NCBI GenBank assembly: GCA_017305835.1 | Contig: JAFKJY010000063.1 | Location: 1-58,980 of the forward strand | Length of the DNA: 58,980 nt | Reading direction: 5' to 3' | Origin: Hyphomicrobiales bacterium | Lineage (GTDB): Bacteria > Pseudomonadota > Alphaproteobacteria > Rhizobiales > Rhizobiaceae | Shown: in pieces, positions 55,449-58,980 of the stretch | Layout: each line of letters begins with the position of its first letter | How positions within the stretch are numbered: position 1 is the first letter of the stretch | The notes under the pieces: model-generated | The model's database searches: none | What the model was told of the DNA's origin: nothing | The model's input: the letters and a program-made list of their open reading frames with translations, nothing else | Position numbers and translations under genes: made by a program

Positions 55449-56666
55449 TTGTCTGGATTGTCGCGCAGCTTGCTGCCGGCCTTGCGGCTGTGGGCCGACA
55501 GGCGCGGTAACTTCGCCATCTACACCGCGCTCGCCCTGATCCCCATCGCCTTCGCGGTCGCCGCGAGCGTCGACTATGCGAGCGCGCTTTCCTATCGCGA
55601 CAGGATGCAGCAGATGCTCGACGCGGCCGTGCTGGCCGGCGCCGGCAAGACGACCGGCCAGGCCGCGGCGGCGGCCGACTTCTTCAACGCCAACCTGCCG
55701 CCCGCGCCGGAGGAAGACAACCGGCCGGCCGCCAAGTTCACGCTCGGCGACGGCGTGCTCGATGGCGTCGCCACGATCAGCTACGACCATGCGATCGGCA
55801 GCGCGCTGCTCGGCGGGCCGATCAGGATCGGCGTCGTCTCGCAGGCCCGCATCAAGGCCCCGGCCGGCGGACCGTGCATCACCGTGCTGGCCGACAAGAG
55901 CCAGGCGCTGCTGGTCAATTCGGGCGCCAAGATCGCGGCGCCGAACTGCGAGGTGCATGTCCGCTCGCAGCAGGACCCCGCCTTCATCATGAACGCCGGG
56001 TCGTCGCTCGACGTCAAACGGCTATGCGTGAAGGGCACGAAGTACATCAAGAACGGCGGCACGATCTCGAACCTCGAGACCGGCTGCGACGCGGCGGCCG
56101 ACCCCTACAAGGACGCGCTGGCCGAGCCGACCGTGCCCGGCTCCTGCGCCACCTCGGGCGCCAAGGACGGCACCAACCACACGCTCAACCCCGGCCTGCA
56201 CTGCAACGTCATCTTCAACGGCAGCCCGACCATCACCTTCAAGCCGGGCCTGCACATCATCAAGGGCTCGATGATCATCAATTCGGGCGCCAAGGTGGTG
56301 GCCGAGGGCGTCACCTTCTACTTCCCCGACACCGACAGCCAGATCCAGGCGAACGGCAACCTGACCATGACGGCGACCGCGCCGACCTCGGGCACGTACA
56401 AGGGCGTGCTGATGTTCGAGAAGACGAGCAGCGCCGCCAACAACGCCAACAAGCGCAACTACGTCTTCAACGGCTCCAGCGGCGAGAAGCTGGAGGGCAT
56501 CGTCTACCTGCCCAACCGCGACGTCACCTACAACTCCACCACCAATATCGGCGCCAGCAAGTTCAGCCTCGTCGTCAACTCGCTGATCGTCAACTCGGCG
56601 AACTGGAGCTTTTCCGGCCTCTCGGGCAGCGGCGGCGACGCGGAGGCGATCTACCTGTCGCGCTAG
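55449..56666 (+). CDS. TadE/TadG-like pilus-assembly (Flp) protein
   Basis: About 405 residues from TTG 55449. The N-terminus ADRRGNFAIYTALALIPIAF + AVAASVDYASAL is the prepilin-like TadE/TadG motif, a helix that places the remainder outside the membrane. It is followed by QQMLDAAVLAGA. The rest is beta-rich and Asn/Ser/Gly-rich, with six Cys and repeats of type 'NSGAKIAAPNCEV', 'NSGAKVVAEGV', suggesting a beta-helix-like surface domain. There is no von Willebrand domain, unlike classical TadG. The start is uncertain: no in-frame ATG exists, and TTG 55449 has GGGGGG 5 bases upstream while GTG 55422 and TTG 55410 are alternatives. No tad/cpa operon adjoins it. Confidence 0.78.
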   Translation: MSGLSRSLLPALRLWADRRGNFAIYTALALIPIAFAVAASVDYASALSYRDRMQQMLDAAVLAGAGKTTGQAAAAADFFNANLPPAPEEDNRPAAKFTLGDGVLDGVATISYDHAIGSALLGGPIRIGVVSQARIKAPAGGPCITVLADKSQALLVNSGAKIAAPNCEVHVRSQQDPAFIMNAGSSLDVKRLCVKGTKYIKNGGTISNLETGCDAAADPYKDALAEPTVPGSCATSGAKDGTNHTLNPGLHCNVIFNGSPTITFKPGLHIIKGSMIINSGAKVVAEGVTFYFPDTDSQIQANGNLTMTATAPTSGTYKGVLMFEKTSSAANNANKRNYVFNGSSGEKLEGIVYLPNRDVTYNSTTNIGASKFSLVVNSLIVNSANWSFSGLSGSGGDAEAIYLSR

Positions 56667-56897
56667 GGCTCCCCGCCGGCAACCCGCCAGTCGCGCCGCG
56701 CGGCAGCCTTGCACGGGCTGCATGCGTTGGGGGATTGCCGCGACCGGGCTGCTCGCCCTATTTTCGCGGCGGCGCGGCCATGCCTGCCGCGCTCCTGCCG
56801 CGAATCCGCACCCGGCGCCTCGGCCCGACAATCCGCGACAGCACCGCTCGTCCCCAGGCCCGCGCCGCGCGGACCGCCTGCCAACGGAGTTGCCCAA

Positions 56898-58343
56898 TTG
56901 GACGCACGCACGCCGACCACCGCGATCGCGGACGGGCTCGAGCCTCCGCGCCGCTACTGGGCGTGGGCGTCGATCCTCGTGGTGCTGATGCTGGCCGTGC
57001 TCGACGGCTCGATCGCCAACGTCGCGCTGCCGACCATCGCGGCGGAGTTCCAGGCCAGCCCCTCGGTGTCGATCTGGATCGTCAACGGCTACCAGCTCGC
57101 CATCGTCGTCTCGCTGCTGCCGCTGGCCGCGCTCGGCGAGATCCACGGCTACCGGCGCGTCTACCTCGCCGGCATCGCCGTGTTCACGCTCGCCTCGCTC
57201 GGCTGCATGCTGGCCGATTCGCTTCCCGCGCTGACCGCGGCGCGCGTCGTGCAGGGGCTCGGCGCGGCCGGCGTGATGAGCGTCAACACGGCGCTGCTGC
57301 GCTACACGGTGCCGGCCCGCAAATTCGGCTCGGCGATCGGCCTCAACGCCTTCACGGTCGCGTCGGCCTCGACGATCGGGCCGACGCTCGCCGGCTTCAT
57401 CCTGACCTGGGCGAGCTGGCCGTGGCTGTTCGTCATCAACATCCCGCTCGGCATCGCGGCGATCGCCATGGGCTGGAGGAGCCTGCCCGAGAGCGACCGC
57501 TCCGACCGGCCGTTCGACTGGAAGAGCGCGGTGCTCAGCGCCGCCACGATCGGCCTGTTCATCACCCTCATCGATTCGATCGGCCACAAGCTGCCGCTGC
57601 CCTGGATCGCCGGCCAGTTCGCCGGGCTGCTCGCCGCCGGCACGCTGCTGGTGCGGCGCGAGCTCGGCATGAAGGAGCCGATGCTGCCGCTCGACCTGCT
57701 GAAGCTGCCGATCTTCAGCCTGTCGATCGCCACCTCGGTCGCCTCCTTCGTGGCGCAGATGCTGGCCTTCATCTCGCTGCCCTTCACGCTGCAGACGATC
57801 ATGGGCTTCAGCCCGCGCGACGTCGGCCTGCTGATGATGCCGTGGCCGCTCGCCATCGCGGTGGCCGCGCCGATCGCCGGGCGGCTGTCCGACCGCCACT
57901 CGCCGGCGCTGCTCGGCGGGGCGGGGCTGGTGCTGCTGTCGGCCGGGCTTGCGCTGCTGGCGCTGCTGCCGGCCGACGCCTCGGTGCCCGACATCGTCTG
58001 GCGCATGGTGCTGTGCGGCATCGGCTTCGGCATGTTCCAGACGCCCAACAACCGCACCATGGTGGGCGCGGCGCCGCGGCGGCGCAGCGGCGCGGCGAGC
58101 GGCATGCTGGGCACGGCGCGGCTCACCGGCCAGACCACCGGCGCGGCGCTGGTGGCCTCGCTGCTCGCCCATCTCGGCATCTCCGGCGCCACCTGGGCGC
58201 TCGGCGTCGGCGCCTGCTTCGCGCTGGTCGCGGCCTGCTTCAGCCTCGGCCGGATCGGCCTGTTCCGCAAGGCCGAGCGCGAGGCCGAGGCCGCCGCTGC
58301 GGCAGCCGCCAAGCGCGACGAGGACCTGTCGCAGTTCCCGTGA
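56898..58343 (+). CDS. DHA2-family (14-TM) MFS multidrug exporter
   Basis: A 481-residue inner-membrane proton antiporter of the EmrB/QacA type. Signatures are LDGSIANVALPTIAAEFQAS in helix 1, LAALGEIHGYRRVY between helices 2 and 3 (motif A), RVVQGLGAAGVMSVNTALLR (motif B) and ASASTIGPTLAGFILTWASW plus WLFVINIPLG (motif C region). About 14 helices are predicted, and the C-terminal tail is Ala/Glu-rich. TTG 56898 is taken as start because CGGAG lies 9 bases upstream and the protein then begins MDARTPTTAIADGLEPPRRY. No membrane-fusion partner gene is visible. Confidence 0.88.
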   Translation: MDARTPTTAIADGLEPPRRYWAWASILVVLMLAVLDGSIANVALPTIAAEFQASPSVSIWIVNGYQLAIVVSLLPLAALGEIHGYRRVYLAGIAVFTLASLGCMLADSLPALTAARVVQGLGAAGVMSVNTALLRYTVPARKFGSAIGLNAFTVASASTIGPTLAGFILTWASWPWLFVINIPLGIAAIAMGWRSLPESDRSDRPFDWKSAVLSAATIGLFITLIDSIGHKLPLPWIAGQFAGLLAAGTLLVRRELGMKEPMLPLDLLKLPIFSLSIATSVASFVAQMLAFISLPFTLQTIMGFSPRDVGLLMMPWPLAIAVAAPIAGRLSDRHSPALLGGAGLVLLSAGLALLALLPADASVPDIVWRMVLCGIGFGMFQTPNNRTMVGAAPRRRSGAASGMLGTARLTGQTTGAALVASLLAHLGISGATWALGVGACFALVAACFSLGRIGLFRKAEREAEAAAAAAAKRDEDLSQFP

Positions 58344-58512
58344 GGGATTGGGGGGTTCTCCTTCGCTCACGGGCCGCACCGCCGCTTCGCGGCTGGCCCT
58401 CCGCGGGGGCGCCGGACGACCGGCGGGCGGCGGTCGCCGCCTCGGCCTTCGGCCGGATGATCCTCACCGTTGCCACGCCCGGCTCCCACCGTCTGGCCAT
58501 TGTCAAAGAGCG

Positions 58513-58589
58513 CCCACCGAAAGGTGGGAAGACGGGCGGCCGTTGGGTCGCTCGCAGGCAAGTAGCATGCGGCCTCGCGGCCGCCCGTC
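58513..58589. repeat. GNRA-capped hairpin followed by 12-bp inverted repeat
   Basis: CCCACC-GAAA-GGTGGG (58513-58528) is a 6-bp stem with a GAAA tetraloop. Three bases later GACGGGCGGCCG (58531-58542) is exactly inverted as CGGCCGCCCGTC at 58578-58589, with a 35-base spacer. The side-by-side stems could be a structured RNA or a repeat-family palindrome. Confidence 0.45.
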
Positions 58590-58848
58590 CGGCGATTTTG
58601 CGCCGCGCCCGTTCCGCTTCCCCCCGCTTCGCCCTTGAGAGGCTCCGCAGGGTTCTAGTGAACCGTCCGTCACGCCCGGCCCGTAGTGGCCGAGGGGGAA
58701 CCCCTGGGCGCGGCGTCCCCGGACCGGCCTTACGGGGGCCGGGCGGAGGCGCCGTCTCCTTCCCGCACGACCACCGTCATGACCGGCGTTCCCGCGAAGG
58801 GAGCGGGGCCAAGGATAGGGGAGAGGCGGGTAGGCGGGGACAGACGCG

Positions 58849-58876
58849 GCAGTAGGCAGTCGGCAATCGGCAGTCG
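58849..58876. repeat. Four tandem heptamers GCAGTCG-like
   Basis: GCAGTAG, GCAGTCG, GCAATCG and GCAGTCG follow each other without gap. This is a short tandem array of the intergenic 'cagtcggcaatcggcagt' kind, probably produced by slippage. No function is evident. Confidence 0.6.
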
Positions 58877-58980
58877 GGGCAAGGGGTTGGGCGGTGCAGG
58901 GCAGCGCGTTTTGTCCACGCCCGGCGTGCCGGCGCCAACCTCTCCACCGCGTCATCCCGGCCAAGGAAGCGAAGCGACCG

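Larger units (their letters stand above)
58344..58980. other. Non-coding end region without a convincing gene
   Basis: No reading frame here has normal codon use with a ribosome binding site. The longest, minus 58503-58964, is Arg/Pro/Gly-rich shadow sequence. The stretch is GC-rich and full of repeats: a hairpin at 58513-58528, a 12-bp inverted repeat at 58531-58589 and tandem heptamers at 58849-58876. It may continue into a neighbouring gene beyond the right edge. Confidence 0.6.

Noticed and set aside
58503..58964. 153-codon minus-strand frame at the right end
   Set aside because: Pro/Arg/Gly-rich, runs through inverted and tandem repeats, and has no ribosome site or known domain.

Overview
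The window is high-GC DNA from an alphaproteobacterium, most likely a member of the Hyphomicrobiales (Rhizobiales) close to Mesorhizobium, Aminobacter or Nitratireductor. This placement is inferred, not measured. It rests on the complete mraZ-to-ftsZ division and cell-wall cluster continuing into lpxC, bamD, recN and ligA, on a class A RNase P RNA, on an EcfG-type general-stress promoter, and on DUF2293, HWE-kinase and DUF1127-like small genes. No rRNA, tRNA, CRISPR array, insertion sequence or prophage was recognised.

Layout. Positions 1-12,400 hold regulatory and housekeeping genes: an ECF42-type sigma factor divergent from a small membrane protein, the ABC-F protein EttA, an HWE histidine kinase with a response regulator and a secreted Cys-rich protein behind an EcfG-like promoter, a KAS III-like enzyme, TPR and HEAT proteins, TrmO, and an ArsR-methyltransferase fusion co-transcribed with metF. 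Positions 12,500-16,100 hold a 28-aa membrane peptide, an EamA exporter, a PLP decarboxylase and small enzymes. Positions 16,100-22,050 are rich in peptidoglycan hydrolases: an MltB-like transglycosylase, a GH25 lipoprotein, a beta-lactamase-fold serine hydrolase, an amidase and a soluble SLT transglycosylase. rnpB and a parDE pair with a nonsense codon in the toxin follow.

Positions 23,300-48,750 are the dcw cluster: mraZ, rsmH, ftsL, ftsI, murE, murF, mraY, murD, ftsW, murG, murC, murB, an orphan antitoxin-like gene, ddlB, ftsQ, ftsA, ftsZ, then lpxC, bamD, recN and ligA. Most junctions are 1-4 nt overlaps, so translation is probably coupled. Together these genes make UDP-MurNAc-pentapeptide and lipid II and build the septal ring; lpxC and bamD add outer-membrane assembly.

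Positions 48,800-58,343 hold AzlCD, a Xaa-Pro aminopeptidase, a 61-aa DUF1127-like protein, PrmA, SCO1, CreA, a hexapeptide acyltransferase, a TadE/G-like pilus protein and a 14-TM drug exporter. The last 640 bases have no convincing gene but contain inverted and tandem repeats.

The most interesting signals are regulatory. They are two divergent TGTCGA-N17-CGA promoters at the ECF42 locus, the EcfG-type promoter before the HWE kinase, four 10-bp-phased MraZ boxes on the mra promoter, a 22-bp near-palindrome before the ArsR-methyltransferase/metF operon, and a sharply AT-rich, codon-anomalous patch inside ddlB.
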